Part shown: piece after piece, positions 53,704 to 63,550 of the stretch
Layout of the letters: each line of letters opens with the position of its first letter
Numbering within the stretch: position 1 is the stretch's first letter
From: Streptomyces sp. DH5
GTDB lineage: Bacteria > Actinomycetota > Actinomycetes > Streptomycetales > Streptomycetaceae
Length of the DNA: 64,000 bases
Assembly: GCF_020873915.1 (NCBI RefSeq)
Contig: NZ_JAHWGP010000031.1
Location: forward strand, 28,533 to 92,532
Reading direction: 5' to 3'
Position numbers and translations under genes: made by a program
The notes under the pieces: generated by a model
Seen by the model: only the letters and a program-made list of their open reading frames with translations
Databases searched by the model: none
What the model was told of the DNA's origin: nothing

Positions 53704-55776
53704 TCAGTCGCCGTTGCCCGGCGTCGGCGTCGTCTTCTGGATCTGCATCAGGAACTCGGCGTTCGACTTGGTCTGCTTCATCTTGTCGAGGAGCAGTTCG
53801 ACCGCCTGCTGCTGGTCGAGGGCGTGCAGCACCCGGCGCAGCTTCCAGACGATGGCGAGCTCGTCGGGGGCGAGCAGGATCTCTTCCTTGCGGGTGCCGG
53901 ACGCGTCGACGTCCACCGCGGGGAAGATCCGCTTGTCGGCGAGCTTCCGGTCGAGCTTGAGCTCGGCGTTGCCGGTGCCCTTGAACTCCTCGAAGATGAC
54001 CTCGTCCATGCGGGACCCGGTGTCCACCAGGGCGGTGGCGAGGATGGTCAGCGAGCCGCCGTCCTCGATGTTGCGGGCCGCACCGAAGAAGCGCTTCGGC
54101 GGGTAGAGGGCGGTCGAGTCGACACCACCGGACAGGATGCGGCCGGAGGCCGGGGCGGCGAGGTTGTACGCACGGCCCAGACGCGTGATCGAGTCGAGCA
54201 GCACGACGACGTCGTGACCCAGCTCCACCAGGCGCTTGGCGCGCTCGATGGCGAGCTCGGCGACCGTGGTGTGGTCCTCGGCCGGGCGGTCGAAGGTCGA
54301 GGAGATGACCTCGCCCTTGACCGACCGCTGCATGTCGGTGACCTCTTCCGGACGCTCGTCGACCAGGACGACCATCAGGTGGCACTCGGGGTTGTTGTGG
54401 GTGATCGCGTTGGCGATCGCCTGCATGATCATGGTCTTGCCGGTCTTCGGCGGGGCCACGATCAGTCCGCGCTGGCCCTTGCCGATCGGCGACACGAGGT
54501 CGATGATCCGCGTGGTCAGCACGCCCGGGTCGGTCTCCAGGCGGAGGCGGTCCTGCGGGTACAGCGGGGTGAGCTTGTTGAACTCCGGGCGGCCGCGGCC
54601 GTGTTCGGGCGCCATGCCGTTGACGGAGTCCAGGCGGACCAGCGCGTTGAACTTCTCGCGCCGCTCGCCTTCCTTGGGCTGGCGCACGGCGCCGGTGATG
54701 TGGTCGCCCTTGCGCAGGCCGTTCTTGCGGACCTGGGCGAGGGAGACGTACACGTCGTTCGGGCCGGGCAGGTAGCCGGAGGTCCGGATGAACGCGTAGT
54801 TGTCGAGGATGTCCAGGATGCCCGCGACGGGGATCAGGACGTCGTCCTCGTTGACCTGCGGCTCCTGCACCTCGTCGCGGCCACGGCGGCCACGGCGGTC
54901 GCGGTAGCGGCCGCGACGGCCACGGCGGCCGCCTCCGTCGTCGTCGTAACCGTCGTCCTGACGGCCGCCGCCACCCTGCTGGCTCTGCTGACGGCCCTGG
55001 CCGCCCTGGTTCTGCTGGTCGTCGCCCTTGCCGCGACGGTCACCGCGGTCGCCACGGTCTCCGCGGTCGCGGTCGCGGTCGCCCCGCTCACCGCGGTCAC
55101 CACGGTCGCGGTCGCCCCGCTCACCGCGGTCGCGGCCGCGGTCACGGCGGTCGCGGCGGCGGCCCTCGCCGCCGTCGTGGTCGGACCTGCCGTCACCCTG
55201 CTGCGACTGCTGCTGGGCGGGCGTGTCGGTCTTCGCCTCGGCGGTGACCGTCTCGGCCGCGGCGGCGGGGGCGCCCGCGTCGGCGGTGGCGCGACGGCGG
55301 CGGCGCTCGGCGGGAGCGGCCTCCTCGGCCGGCTCGGCGGAGGCCTTCGGCGAGGGCTGGCCGGGGATGTCGATCTGCTGCTGGGCCGCGGCCTTGTCGG
55401 CGGGGGCCTGCTCGGCCGTGGTGTCGGCCTTCTTCTCGGCGGCCTCGCCCGTGCGGGTCCGGGAGGTGGTGCGGCGCTTGGGCTTGGTCTCGGTGGCGGA
55501 CTCGGCCTTGGCCGGGGCCGCTGCGGCGGGGGCGCCCCCACCGGCGGCCTGCGCCTCCTTGATGACCTCGATCAGCTGGCTCTTGCGCATGCGCGCGGTG
55601 CCCCTGATGCCGAGGCCGGATGCGACCTGTTGCAGCTCGGCCAGCACCATGCCCTCGAGGCCGGTACCGCGGCGCCGCCGGGAGCCGGCACCGGTGGCAG
55701 GCGCGGAAGCGTCCGTGGCGGGCGCGGCAGCGGTCTCCTCGACACGTGCGCCCATCAGATCGGTGGTGTCGCTCAC
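53704..55776 (-). CDS. rho: transcription termination factor Rho, long actinobacterial form
   Basis: A 690-aa Rho. The N-terminal Rho_N helix ([31 protein letters not shown], about 41-71) is followed by an insertion of about 230 residues rich in Ala/Glu then Arg/Gly/Asp/Gln repeats ([13 protein letters not shown] type), typical of high-GC Gram-positives. The cold-shock RNA-binding domain ([19 protein letters not shown]) and the ATPase core follow, with Walker [10 protein letters not shown] (catalytic Lys447) and the bicyclomycin-site Lys/Thr. The start GTG 55774-55776 has AAGGA. The insertion likely adds RNA binding. An unusually long leader precedes it. Confidence 0.95.
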   Translation of the reverse strand: MSDTTDLMGARVEETAAAPATDASAPATGAGSRRRRGTGLEGMVLAELQQVASGLGIRGTARMRKSQLIEVIKEAQAAGGGAPAAAAPAKAESATETKPKRRTTSRTRTGEAAEKKADTTAEQAPADKAAAQQQIDIPGQPSPKASAEPAEEAAPAERRRRRATADAGAPAAAAETVTAEAKTDTPAQQQSQQGDGRSDHDGGEGRRRDRRDRGRDRGERGDRDRGDRGERGDRDRDRGDRGDRGDRRGKGDDQQNQGGQGRQQSQQGGGGRQDDGYDDDGGGRRGRRGRYRDRRGRRGRDEVQEPQVNEDDVLIPVAGILDILDNYAFIRTSGYLPGPNDVYVSLAQVRKNGLRKGDHITGAVRQPKEGERREKFNALVRLDSVNGMAPEHGRGRPEFNKLTPLYPQDRLRLETDPGVLTTRIIDLVSPIGKGQRGLIVAPPKTGKTMIMQAIANAITHNNPECHLMVVLVDERPEEVTDMQRSVKGEVISSTFDRPAEDHTTVAELAIERAKRLVELGHDVVVLLDSITRLGRAYNLAAPASGRILSGGVDSTALYPPKRFFGAARNIEDGGSLTILATALVDTGSRMDEVIFEEFKGTGNAELKLDRKLADKRIFPAVDVDASGTRKEEILLAPDELAIVWKLRRVLHALDQQQAVELLLDKMKQTKSNAEFLMQIQKTTPTPGNGD

Positions 55777-56196
55777 GAAGGGTCCTTCCCTGGAGCGGGC
55801 GTCGGCCTGTCTGGCTCGGCGACCGGTTGTGCTGTCCGGCATCGGTCCGTGTGGTGTGAACGGTGCCGGGGCGGTTGTCCGCCTGAGCGGCGGAAGAGAT
55901 TTCTGGTGATGGCGCTTCCCCGAGCCGTGACACCGTGTGTCACGTGGCGTGGTCGCACCGGTTCCGGAGCTCCCCCAGAGGGGGTGTCCCCACCGTCGGG
56001 CCGTTCAGCGTCCGCGTACGACGTACTGCCCGCGTACGTAGCAGTGAACACAGTGCGGCTTGGGGAGCTCCCGGAAGAATGTCTGTCCCGGACGGGGACA
56101 CGAGGCACCTCGCCATGGTGGGGTCGGGTGCAGACTTGAGGTTAACACTACCGGATCCAACAAACATTCCCCCTCTCGAAATCCGGCAACCGTGTG
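55777..56196 (-). promoter_or_regulatory. long rho leader with hairpins
   Basis: The 420-bp gap between thrB and rho contains no credible ORF. A perfect inverted repeat with 8-bp arms (55926-55933 and 55937-55944, CGTGACAC/GTGTCACG) and a CCCCC/GGGGG hairpin (55972-55984) lie in it. A -10 like TAGTGT is at 56145-56150 on the minus strand, which would give a leader of about 360 nt. Rho genes are often autoregulated through Rho-dependent attenuation in the leader; that is consistent here but unproven. Confidence 0.5.
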
Positions 56197-57114
56197 TCAG
56201 GTGGCGAGCGGAAGCACGCTCGCTCCCCGCACGTCGAGGCTGAGCCGGTTGGCGGCCCAGTCGTTGCCGGCCAGTGCTTCGACCTTGTCGGCCGTCTCCG
56301 CGTCCGTCAGCGCCATCACCGTCGGTCCGGCGCCGGAGATCACCGCGGGGACGCCGTCCCCGCGCAGCCGCTCCACCAGGGCGGCGCTCTCGGGCATGGC
56401 CGGGGCGCGGTACTCCTGGTGCAGTCGGTCCTCGGTGGCGGGCAGCAGCAGCTCGGGGCGCCTGGTCAGGGCCTCGACGAGCAGGGCGGCACGGCCCGCG
56501 TTGGCGGCGGCGTCGACGTGCGGCACGGTGCGCGGGAGCAGTCCGCGCGCGGTCTCGGTGAGGACCGGCTTCCCGGGCACGAAAACCACCGGAACGACGG
56601 AGTCGGCGGGGTCCATCCTGATCGCGCGGGCCGCTCCGCGCTCCATCCAGGAGAGGGTGAATCCGCCGAGCAGACAGGCGGCGACGTTGTCGGGGTGGCC
56701 CTCGATCTCGGTGGCCAGTTCGAGCAGCGCGGTGTCGTCGAGCTTGGCGTCGGCGCCTATCGTCACGGCGCGGGCGGCGACGATCCCGGCGCAGATGGCG
56801 GCCGAGGAGGAGCCCAGGCCCCGGCCGTGCGGGATGCGGTTGGCGCAGACGATCTCGAGGCCGCGCGGCTGTCCGCCGAGCAGGTCGAAGGCGGTGCGCA
56901 GGGAGCGTACGAGGAGGTGGCGCTCGTCCCGCGGGAGGGTCTCGCCGCCCTCGCCCGCGATGTCGATGTGCAGCCCGGAGTCGGCCACCCGGACGACCAC
57001 GTCGTCGTACAGCCCCAGCGACAGGCCGAAGGCGTCGAAGCCCGGGCCGAGGTTGGCGCTGGTGGCGGGGACGCGCACCCGGACGGCGGCGGCGCGGAAG
57101 GCGGGACCGGCCAT
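56197..57114 (-). CDS. thrB: homoserine kinase
   Basis: A 305-aa GHMP-family kinase that phosphorylates homoserine. The nucleotide motif PHGRGLGSSSAAICAG (about 94-109) is intact. N-terminal VRVPATSANLGPGFDAFGLSL is the family signature. C-terminal GDGVPAVISGAGPTVMAL is the glycine-rich motif 3. The start is ATG 57112-57114; open sequence upstream lacks family similarity. It is separated from thrC by 573 bp including a thrC terminator, so it probably has its own promoter. Confidence 0.95.
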   Translation of the reverse strand: MAGPAFRAAAVRVRVPATSANLGPGFDAFGLSLGLYDDVVVRVADSGLHIDIAGEGGETLPRDERHLLVRSLRTAFDLLGGQPRGLEIVCANRIPHGRGLGSSSAAICAGIVAARAVTIGADAKLDDTALLELATEIEGHPDNVAACLLGGFTLSWMERGAARAIRMDPADSVVPVVFVPGKPVLTETARGLLPRTVPHVDAAANAGRAALLVEALTRRPELLLPATEDRLHQEYRAPAMPESAALVERLRGDGVPAVISGAGPTVMALTDAETADKVEALAGNDWAANRLSLDVRGASVLPLAT

Positions 57115-57535
57115 CGCTCGAAGACTCTCCTTGAGCTGCGTGACTGCCGAACGACGCTCGACGGACGTTCGATGGACATTCGATGACGTACGAGAACCCT
57201 GGGCCGCCGCCGACCGGGCTGGCCGGCCGCTTCCCGGGCCGTCCCCGGCAGCGTTCCGGACCGTGGGGACGACGCACTGCCGCGGCATATGCGGCGGGCG
57301 GGTTCAGTACAGCCTATCGAAGGAAGGTTGACTGACGACATAGGGCGCACAGGAGGCGCACGATGCGTGTCGAGTGCCCCTTGTGCACCCCCTGTTCTCG
57401 GCTTTCCCCGCTGGTGCCGCCTTACGCCGGCCGTGCCGGTTTCCGGCGGCATGAGCGCGTTCCGCCCCCTGGGCGGAGCGCGGAACGAGGGCCACGCGGC
57501 GACGGGCCCGCGCGGCCGGCCACGGCACTGCCGGC

Positions 57536-57640
57536 GCGGACCCGGACCCACCGGGGCACGAAGCCGGACACCCCGGGCGCGGACCCGGGCGCACCGGGGC
57601 GCAGACCCGGACACGTCGGAGCGAACCCGGACACCGCGGC
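57536..57640. repeat. imperfect tandem 22-bp repeats
   Basis: Units of about 22 bp lie at 57536-57557, 57558-57578, 57579-57600, 57601-57622 and a partial 57623-57640. They share the core GACCCGGACACNNCGGGGC in degenerate form. They run into the thrC terminator arm. Confidence 0.55.
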
Positions 57641-57663
57641 CCGGACCGGGCCGCGGTGTCCGG
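57627..57663 (-). terminator. thrC terminator with 18-bp perfect stem
   Basis: Arms at 57627-57644 and 57646-57663 are perfectly complementary around a single central A, so the effective loop is formed by opening a few pairs. It lies 24 bp beyond the thrC stop on the minus strand. Confidence 0.75.
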
Positions 57664-57687
57664 TGGCGGCGGGTACGGCTGGAGGTG

Positions 57688-58746
57688 TCAGGCCAGGCCA
57701 AGCCGCTCGGCGGCGGTCGCGGCGTCGACGGGGACGGTGACCGGCTGCGGCGCACCCGCGACGGCCCAGTCCGGGTCCTTCAGACCGTTCCCGGTGACCG
57801 TGCACACGATCCGCTGCCCCGGGTCGACCTTGCCCTGCTCGGCCGCCTTCAGCAGACCGGCGACGGAAGCGGCGGACGCGGGCTCGACGAAGACGCCCTC
57901 CTGGGAGGCCAACAGCCGGTAGGCGCGCAGGATCTCACGGTCCGTCACCTCGTCGATGGCGCCGCCGGACTCGTCCCGCGCGGCGAGCGCGAAGTCCCAG
58001 GAGGCGGGGTTGCCGATGCGGATGGCGGTGGCGATCGTCGACGGGTCCTTGACGACCTCGCCGCGCACGATCGGCGCGCTGCCGGAGGCCTGGAAGCCCC
58101 ACATGCGCGGCGTCCCGGTGCTGACCCCGTCGGCGGCGTACTCCTTGTACCCCTTCCAGTACGCGGTGATGTTGCCCGCGTTGCCCACCGGCAGCACGTG
58201 GATGTCGGGCGCGTCGCCCAGCATGTCCACGATCTCGAAGGCGGCGGTCTTCTGACCCTCGATACGCACCGGGTTGACCGAATTGACCAGCGCCACGGGG
58301 TAGTTGTCACTCAGCGCGCGGGCCAGCGTCAGGCAGTCGTCGAAGTTGCCGTCGACCTGGAGGATCTTCGCGCCGTGGACCAGCGCCTGGCCCATCTTGC
58401 CGAGCGCGATCTTGCCCTGCGGCACGAGCACGGCGGAGACCATGCCGGCGCGCACGCCGTACGCGGCGGCGGAGGCGGAGGTGTTGCCGGTGGAGGCGCA
58501 GATGACGGCCTTGGCGCCCTCCTCCTTGGCCTTGCTGATGGCCATGGTCATGCCGCGGTCCTTGAAGGACCCGGTGGGGTTCGCGCCCTCGACCTTGAGG
58601 TGCACCTCGCAGCCCGTGCGCTCGGAGAGCACCTGCGCGGGCACGAGCGGCGTGCCGCCCTCCCGGAGCGTCACGACCGGCGTCGTGTCGGACACCGGGA
58701 GCCGGTCCCGGTACTCCTCGATGATTCCGCGCCACTGGTGGGTCAT
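57688..58746 (-). CDS. thrC: threonine synthase
   Basis: A 352-aa PLP enzyme converting O-phosphohomoserine to threonine. PLP Lys62 lies in [32 protein letters not shown] and [19 protein letters not shown] are conserved. The start is ATG 58744-58746, 6 bp after the hom stop, so hom and thrC are co-transcribed and probably coupled. It is of the short bacterial (thrC1) type without the large N-terminal domain. Confidence 0.97.
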   Translation of the reverse strand: MTHQWRGIIEEYRDRLPVSDTTPVVTLREGGTPLVPAQVLSERTGCEVHLKVEGANPTGSFKDRGMTMAISKAKEEGAKAVICASTGNTSASAAAYGVRAGMVSAVLVPQGKIALGKMGQALVHGAKILQVDGNFDDCLTLARALSDNYPVALVNSVNPVRIEGQKTAAFEIVDMLGDAPDIHVLPVGNAGNITAYWKGYKEYAADGVSTGTPRMWGFQASGSAPIVRGEVVKDPSTIATAIRIGNPASWDFALAARDESGGAIDEVTDREILRAYRLLASQEGVFVEPASAASVAGLLKAAEQGKVDPGQRIVCTVTGNGLKDPDWAVAGAPQPVTVPVDAATAAERLGLA

Positions 58747-58752
58747 TGCTCG

Positions 58753-60042
58753 TTACTCCCCTTCAACCCGCATGATGCTGGCGACACCACGCACGGTGTC
58801 GAGCTTGCGCAACGTCCCGACGGTCCCCCCGAGGGCCGCGTCGGACGCGCGGTGCGTGACGACGACGAGCGACGCCTCGCCGTCCTTGCCCTGCTGGCGA
58901 ACCGTATCGATCGAGACGCCGTGCTCCGCGAACACGGTGGCGACCTGGGCGAGAACACCCGGTTTGTCGGCCACGTCGAGGCTGATGTGGTAGCGCGTGA
59001 CGACCTCGCCCATCGGCGAGACGGGCAGCGCCGCGTACGCGGACTCGCCGGGCCCGGTGGCCCCGCTGATCCGGTTGCGCCCCACGGCGACCAGGTCGCC
59101 CAGCACGGCGGAGGCGGTCGGCGCGCCGCCCGCGCCGGGCCCGTAGAACATCAGCTGCCCGGCGGCGTCCGACTCCACGAACACGGCGTTGTAGGCGCCC
59201 CGCACCGAGGCCAGCGGGTGGCTCAGCGGAATCATCGCCGGGTGCACCCGCGCGGTGACCGACGCACCGTCGCCGGCCCGCTCGCAGATGGCGAGCAGCT
59301 TGATGGTGCAGCCCATCTCCCTGGCCGAGGCGAAGTCGGCCGCGGTGACCTCGGTCATGCCCTCACGGTGGACGTCGTCCAGGCGCACCCGCGTGTGGAA
59401 GGCGATCCCGGCGAGGATGGCGGCCTTCGCGGCGGCGTCGAAGCCCTCGACGTCGGCGGTGGGGTCGGCCTCGGCGTACCCGAGCGCGGTGGCCTCGTCG
59501 AGGGCCTCCTGGTAGCCGGCGCCCGTGCTGTCCATCTTGTCGAGGATGAAGTTGGTGGTGCCGTTGACGATGCCGAGCACCCGGTTGACCTTGTCGCCGG
59601 CGAGCGACTCGCGCAGCGGGCGGATCAACGGGATGGCTCCGGCGACGGCGGCCTCGTAGTAGAGGTCCCTGCCGTGCTGCTCGGCCGCGGCGTGCAGTGC
59701 GGCGCCGTCCTGGGCGAGCAGCGCCTTGTTCGCGGAGACCACGGAGGCGCCGTGCTCGAAGGCGGTGGTGATGAGGGTACGGGCGGGCTCGATGCCGCCG
59801 ATGACCTCCACGACGATGTCGAGGTCGCCGCGTTTGACGAGGGCGGTGGCGTCGGTGGTCACCAGGGCGGGGTCGATGCCCTCGCGCACCTTGTCGGGCC
59901 GCCGCACGGCCACGCCCGCCAGCTCCACCGGAGCCCCGATCCGGGCGGCGAGGTCGTCGGCGTGCGTCGTCATGATGCGCGCCACCTCTGAGCCGACCAC
60001 ACCACAGCCCAGCAGCGCCACCTTCAGCGGACGCGTACGCAT
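58753..60042 (-). CDS. hom: homoserine dehydrogenase
   Basis: A 429-aa NAD(P)-dependent enzyme reducing aspartate semialdehyde to homoserine. The N-terminal Rossmann motif VALLGCGVVGSEVA, catalytic Lys region NKALLAQDGAAL, and YYEAAVAGAIPLIRPLRESLAG are intact. The C-terminal ACT domain (about 345-425: YHISLDVADKPGVLAQVATVFAEHGVSI) suggests feedback inhibition by threonine. The start is ATG 60040-60042, with GAGGT 6 nt upstream; a second ATG sits 3 nt before. It is the first gene of hom-thrC. Confidence 0.97.
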   Translation of the reverse strand: MRTRPLKVALLGCGVVGSEVARIMTTHADDLAARIGAPVELAGVAVRRPDKVREGIDPALVTTDATALVKRGDLDIVVEVIGGIEPARTLITTAFEHGASVVSANKALLAQDGAALHAAAEQHGRDLYYEAAVAGAIPLIRPLRESLAGDKVNRVLGIVNGTTNFILDKMDSTGAGYQEALDEATALGYAEADPTADVEGFDAAAKAAILAGIAFHTRVRLDDVHREGMTEVTAADFASAREMGCTIKLLAICERAGDGASVTARVHPAMIPLSHPLASVRGAYNAVFVESDAAGQLMFYGPGAGGAPTASAVLGDLVAVGRNRISGATGPGESAYAALPVSPMGEVVTRYHISLDVADKPGVLAQVATVFAEHGVSIDTVRQQGKDGEASLVVVTHRASDAALGGTVGTLRKLDTVRGVASIMRVEGE

Positions 60043-60236
60043 CATCCGACCTCGTTTCCTGAATACCGTCTAGGTTGCACCAGTCTCACTCACCGGACGC
60101 GACTTTCTGCGTTATGTCCGGATCCTGAGACATCTATTTCATTTCCATGACCGGGAAAGCCGAAGATCTTCCTCCGGCCGATCACGTCCCCGTCGCCGGC
60201 ACCGACCGGGCCGGGCCTCGGCCTCCCCGGCGCCAC

Positions 60237-61628
60237 TCACCCGACGTCGAGCCTGAGCAGGTCCTCCTCGGTCTCCCGCCGGACGATGACCCGCGCCTCG
60301 CCGTCACGGACGGCGACCACGGGCGGACGCAGCACATGGTTGTAGTTGCTGGCCATGGACCGGCAGTACGCCCCGGTCGCCGGCACCGCGAGGAGGTCGC
60401 CCGGCGCCAGGTCCCCCGGCAGGAAGGCGTCCTTCACCACGATGTCACCGCTCTCGCAGTGCTTGCCCACGACCCGGCACAGCACCGGCTCGGCATCCGA
60501 CACACGGGAGACGAGGGAGACGCTGTACTCGGCGTCGTACAACGCGGTACGGATGTTGTCCGACATCCCGCCGTCGACGGAGACGTACGTCCGCAGCCCG
60601 TCGAGCGGCTTGACGGTTCCGACCTCGTACAGCGTGAAGGCGGTCGGCCCGACGATGGCGCGCCCCGGTTCCACGGAGATCCGCGGCGTACGCAGCCGCG
60701 CGGACTCGCACTCCCGGGTGACGATCTCGGTCAGCGCCTTGGCGATCTCGTGCGGCTCACGCGGATCGTCGTCGCTCGTGTACGCGATGCCGAGCCCGCC
60801 CCCGAGGTCGATCTCGGGCAGCTCGACCCCGTGCTCGTCCCGGATGTCCCTGAGCAGCCCCACCACCCGGTGCGCGGCGACCTCGAACCCCGACATGTCG
60901 AAGATCTGCGACCCGATGTGCGAGTGGATCCCGATCAGCTCAAGACCGTCCAGCGTCAGCGCCCGCCGCACCGCCTCGGCGGCCTGCCCGCCCGCCAGCG
61001 GAATCCCGAACTTCTGGTCCTCGTGGGCAGTGGCGATGAACTCGTGCGTGTGCGCCTCGACCCCCACCGTGATGCGGATCTGCACCCGCTGCCGCGTGCC
61101 CAGCTCCTGCGCGATGTGCGCGACCCGCACGATCTCCTGGAACGAGTCGAGCACGATCCGCCCGACCCCGGCCTCGACGGCCCGCCGGATCTCACCGGTC
61201 GACTTGTTGTTGCCGTGGAAGGCGATCCGCTCGGCGGGCATCCCCGCCGACAGCGCGGTGGCCAGCTCCCCGCCCGAGCACACGTCCAGGTTCAGCCCCT
61301 CCTCGTGCAGCCACCGCACGACGGCCCGGGACAGGAACGCCTTGCCGGCGTAGAACACGTCCGCGTCGTCGCCGAACGCGGTGCGCCAGGCCCGCGCCCG
61401 GGCCCGGAAGTCGTCCTCGTCGAGGAAGTAGGCGGGCGTGCCGAACTCCTCGGCGAGCCGCTTGACGTCGATCCCGCCGACGGTGAGCACACCGTGCTCG
61501 TCCCGCCCGACGGTCTGCGCCCACACCTTGGCGTCGAGGGCGTTGAGATCGGCGGGCGGCGCGGAGTAGTGCCCCTCGGGGAGGACGTCGGCGTGACGGG
61601 GCCCGGCGGGGTGTGCAGAACGGCTCAT
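60237..61628 (-). CDS. lysA: diaminopimelate decarboxylase
   Basis: A 463-aa PLP-dependent decarboxylase making lysine from meso-diaminopimelate. PLP Lys96 is in VFYAGKAFLSRAV. The substrate-site segment CRVVGKHCESGD carries the catalytic Cys. The beta-barrel and Gly-rich loops (HIGSQIFD, DLGGGLGIAY) match the family. The N-terminal about 35 residues are variable. The start is ATG 61626-61628. The ArgRS-like gene precedes it by 18 bp and may be co-transcribed. Confidence 0.96.
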   Translation of the reverse strand: MSRSAHPAGPRHADVLPEGHYSAPPADLNALDAKVWAQTVGRDEHGVLTVGGIDVKRLAEEFGTPAYFLDEDDFRARARAWRTAFGDDADVFYAGKAFLSRAVVRWLHEEGLNLDVCSGGELATALSAGMPAERIAFHGNNKSTGEIRRAVEAGVGRIVLDSFQEIVRVAHIAQELGTRQRVQIRITVGVEAHTHEFIATAHEDQKFGIPLAGGQAAEAVRRALTLDGLELIGIHSHIGSQIFDMSGFEVAAHRVVGLLRDIRDEHGVELPEIDLGGGLGIAYTSDDDPREPHEIAKALTEIVTRECESARLRTPRISVEPGRAIVGPTAFTLYEVGTVKPLDGLRTYVSVDGGMSDNIRTALYDAEYSVSLVSRVSDAEPVLCRVVGKHCESGDIVVKDAFLPGDLAPGDLLAVPATGAYCRSMASNYNHVLRPPVVAVRDGEARVIVRRETEEDLLRLDVG

Positions 61629-61646
61629 GATGTTCTCTGGGCTCTC

Positions 61647-62786
61647 TCAGAGGTGGTCGGGTGCGTCGATGCCGAGCAGGGACAGGCCACCGGCCAGCAC
61701 CGTCCCGGCGGCTTCGGCGAGGGCCAGCCGGGCACGGTGGGCGGCCGAGGGTTTCTCCTCACCCAACGGCAGCACGGCGGGCAACAGCGGCAGCACGGCA
61801 TCGGCGACGGTCACCAGATGCCGGGCGAGCCGGTCGGGCGCGTGATGCGCGGCAGCGGCCGCGAGAACACGGGGATGGTCGGCGAGGGCCTGGAGCAGCG
61901 CCCGCGCCTCCTGCCCCTTGTGCGCGTCCCGCGCATCCTCCGCTCCTACTTCTACGGCCCCCGGCTCGGGCCCGAACCCGAGATCCGCGGCGTTCCGCAG
62001 GAGCGCCCGGGTGCGGGCATGCGCGTACCGCACCCGGAACAACGGATTGCTCTCCCGCTGCACCAGGTGCTCGTCCCCGATCCGCGGCCGGCCGTGCGGC
62101 GCGGGATGCAGCAGCGCCCAGCGGGCGGCGTCACGGCCCAGCGGCAGCGGATCGGCGGGAGCGGGGACGGGACGGATGTCGACGGAGGTGTCGTCCTGAC
62201 CGTGCTCGCTGTCAGGGCCGCCCTGGGCGGGCTCGACACCCACCCCCAGCACCCCCAGGACACTCCCCCACTCCGCGTCGAGCGGCCCCGCGCAACTGGT
62301 CCGCACGACAGCCCCCTGCGACCGCAGAAGACGAGCGACGACATCGAGATGCACGACCGCCCGCACCTCACGGGCCGCACGAAGACGTACGACGCCGCCC
62401 TCCCCCTGCCCGGCAAGCGACTCGCGGTACCCGTCCCGGCGGTACCCGTACCGGACCCCGTCCCGCAGGATCTCCCGCACGAGCCGGCGGCCGGCATCGG
62501 TGTCCCGCACCGAGAAGTTGATGAACCCGGGCCCGGTGACCACGACGTCACCGATCCCCTCGGCACCCACGAGACGCGCCCGCAGGAGCTCGGCGACCCT
62601 GAGCGCCGGCTGCCTGGCCGGGCGGGCGAGCTGAAGGGCGACATTCGTGGCGTAGTCCCCGTACCCCCCGGGCCCCGGAGGCGCGACACGCACCCGCTCG
62701 GGCAGCACATCCACGCTCAGCTCCCCCTCCTCGACGGCACGGCGTACCGCGTGCAGCACGGTGCGGGAGAGCTCGACGGGGGTCAC
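61647..62786 (-). CDS. ArgRS-like protein without catalytic motifs
   Basis: A 379-aa relative of arginyl-tRNA synthetase. It has the Add-1/N domain (about 1-85, GDYATNVALQLARPA and VVVTGPGFINFSV) and the C-terminal DALR anticodon-binding domain (about 250-379, NPLFRVRYAHARTRALLR). The Rossmann catalytic core is shortened and lacks both HIGH and KMSKS. It cannot charge tRNA in the normal way. The start is GTG 62784-62786; TACGCT lies 6 nt upstream on the minus strand, so it is probably leaderless. It precedes lysA, an arrangement kept in streptomycetes. A role as tRNA-Arg binding or lysine/arginine-linked regulator is inference. Confidence 0.85.
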   Translation of the reverse strand: MTPVELSRTVLHAVRRAVEEGELSVDVLPERVRVAPPGPGGYGDYATNVALQLARPARQPALRVAELLRARLVGAEGIGDVVVTGPGFINFSVRDTDAGRRLVREILRDGVRYGYRRDGYRESLAGQGEGGVVRLRAAREVRAVVHLDVVARLLRSQGAVVRTSCAGPLDAEWGSVLGVLGVGVEPAQGGPDSEHGQDDTSVDIRPVPAPADPLPLGRDAARWALLHPAPHGRPRIGDEHLVQRESNPLFRVRYAHARTRALLRNAADLGFGPEPGAVEVGAEDARDAHKGQEARALLQALADHPRVLAAAAAHHAPDRLARHLVTVADAVLPLLPAVLPLGEEKPSAAHRARLALAEAAGTVLAGGLSLLGIDAPDHL

Positions 62787-62874
62787 GGGACAAGCGTAGG
62801 GGAGGAGGGGGGTGGGTAGGCGAACAGGTTGGGCCGCCGTCCCGGGATGTGGACGCCCGTGGACACCCCCGCCG

Positions 62875-63312
62875 TCACCCGCCGGCGTGCCCAGCAGCGG
62901 CCTCGGCGTCACCCGGCCCGCGCACCCGCCCGAGAGGATCCACGATCAACTCGCGAACCAGCCGGACAAGTTCCCGAGGATCGAAGGGCTTGGCAAGAAA
63001 AGCGTCCACTCCCACATCGAGCCCGCTGTCGACCTCGTACTGACTGCACGCACTGACGATGACGAGCGGAATGTCACGCGTACGCGGATCGGAACGCAGC
63101 CGCCCGGCAGCCCTCAGCCCGTCCAGCCGCGGCATGACGACATCCAGGGTGACGAGGTCGGGCCGCACCTGATGGACGACTTCCAGACACTCGGCACCAT
63201 CGGCTGCGGTCACGACCTCGATGCCCTCCAGCTCGAGGTTGACCCTGATCAACTGCCGGATGACCTTGTTGTCGTCCACAACAAGAACCCGGCCCGATGC
63301 GCCTGGCACCAC
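62875..63312 (-). CDS. stand-alone response regulator receiver protein
   Basis: A 145-aa single-domain receiver. Acidic pair VVDDNKV, phospho-acceptor Asp in LVTLDVVMPRLDG, Ser in VIVSACS and Lys in AFLAKPFDPREL are present. No DNA-binding domain follows; only a short Gly/Arg/Ala tail. The start is GTG 63310-63312; TACTCT lies 5 nt upstream on the minus strand, giving a leaderless transcript. The partner kinase is not adjacent. It may act by phospho-transfer or protein interaction. Confidence 0.9.
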   Translation of the reverse strand: MVPGASGRVLVVDDNKVIRQLIRVNLELEGIEVVTAADGAECLEVVHQVRPDLVTLDVVMPRLDGLRAAGRLRSDPRTRDIPLVIVSACSQYEVDSGLDVGVDAFLAKPFDPRELVRLVRELIVDPLGRVRGPGDAEAAAGHAGG

Positions 63313-63471
63313 TCGAGAGTAGGTCGGGACCAGCCACCGCGTCCCGCGTTTCCCCACTTCCACCCCGACCGGGCGACACCCGCCCCCGCCCTCCTGCGAA
63401 AACGGTTCCTGACCACCCCACGGGAACTGGTAGTGTTCTACCCGTCGCCGCGATCACCGCGCGAGCGACAC

Positions 63472-63546
63472 GCCCCCGTAGCTCAGGGGATAGAGCAACG
63501 GCCTCCGGAGCCGTGTGCGCAGGTTCGAATCCTGCCGGGGGCACCA
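63472..63546 (+). tRNA. tRNA-Arg (anticodon CCG)
   Basis: A complete cloverleaf with encoded CCA end. The acceptor stem GCCCCCG (63472-63478) pairs with CGGGGGC (63536-63542), A73, then CCA at 63544-63546. The anticodon stem is ACGGC/GCCGT with loop CTCCGGA, so the anticodon is CCG (reads CGG). The T-arm is GCAGG-TTCGAAT-CCTGC. A terminator follows. Its 3' end adjoins insertion-sequence debris. Confidence 0.97.
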
Positions 63547-63550
63547 TGGA

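Larger units (their letters stand above)
57115..57687. other. 573-bp gap between thrB and thrC
   Basis: I see no gene here. The gap holds a probable thrB promoter (a TAGGCT -10 on the minus strand at 57311-57316), a set of imperfect tandem repeats at 57536-57640, and the thrC terminator at 57627-57663. Open frames across it are low-complexity Arg/Pro/Gly/Ala products of GC skew. Confidence 0.6.

Noticed and set aside
53578-56139. 853-aa antisense frame over rho
   Set aside because: The Val/Ala/Thr run is the reverse complement of the rho Arg/Gly/Asp insertion; no supporting signals.
57363-57740. 125-aa frame in the thrB-thrC gap
   Set aside because: It begins with MRVECPLCTPC, which looks zinc-finger-like, but then becomes Arg/Pro/Gly noise, covers tandem repeats and a terminator, and runs into thrC.
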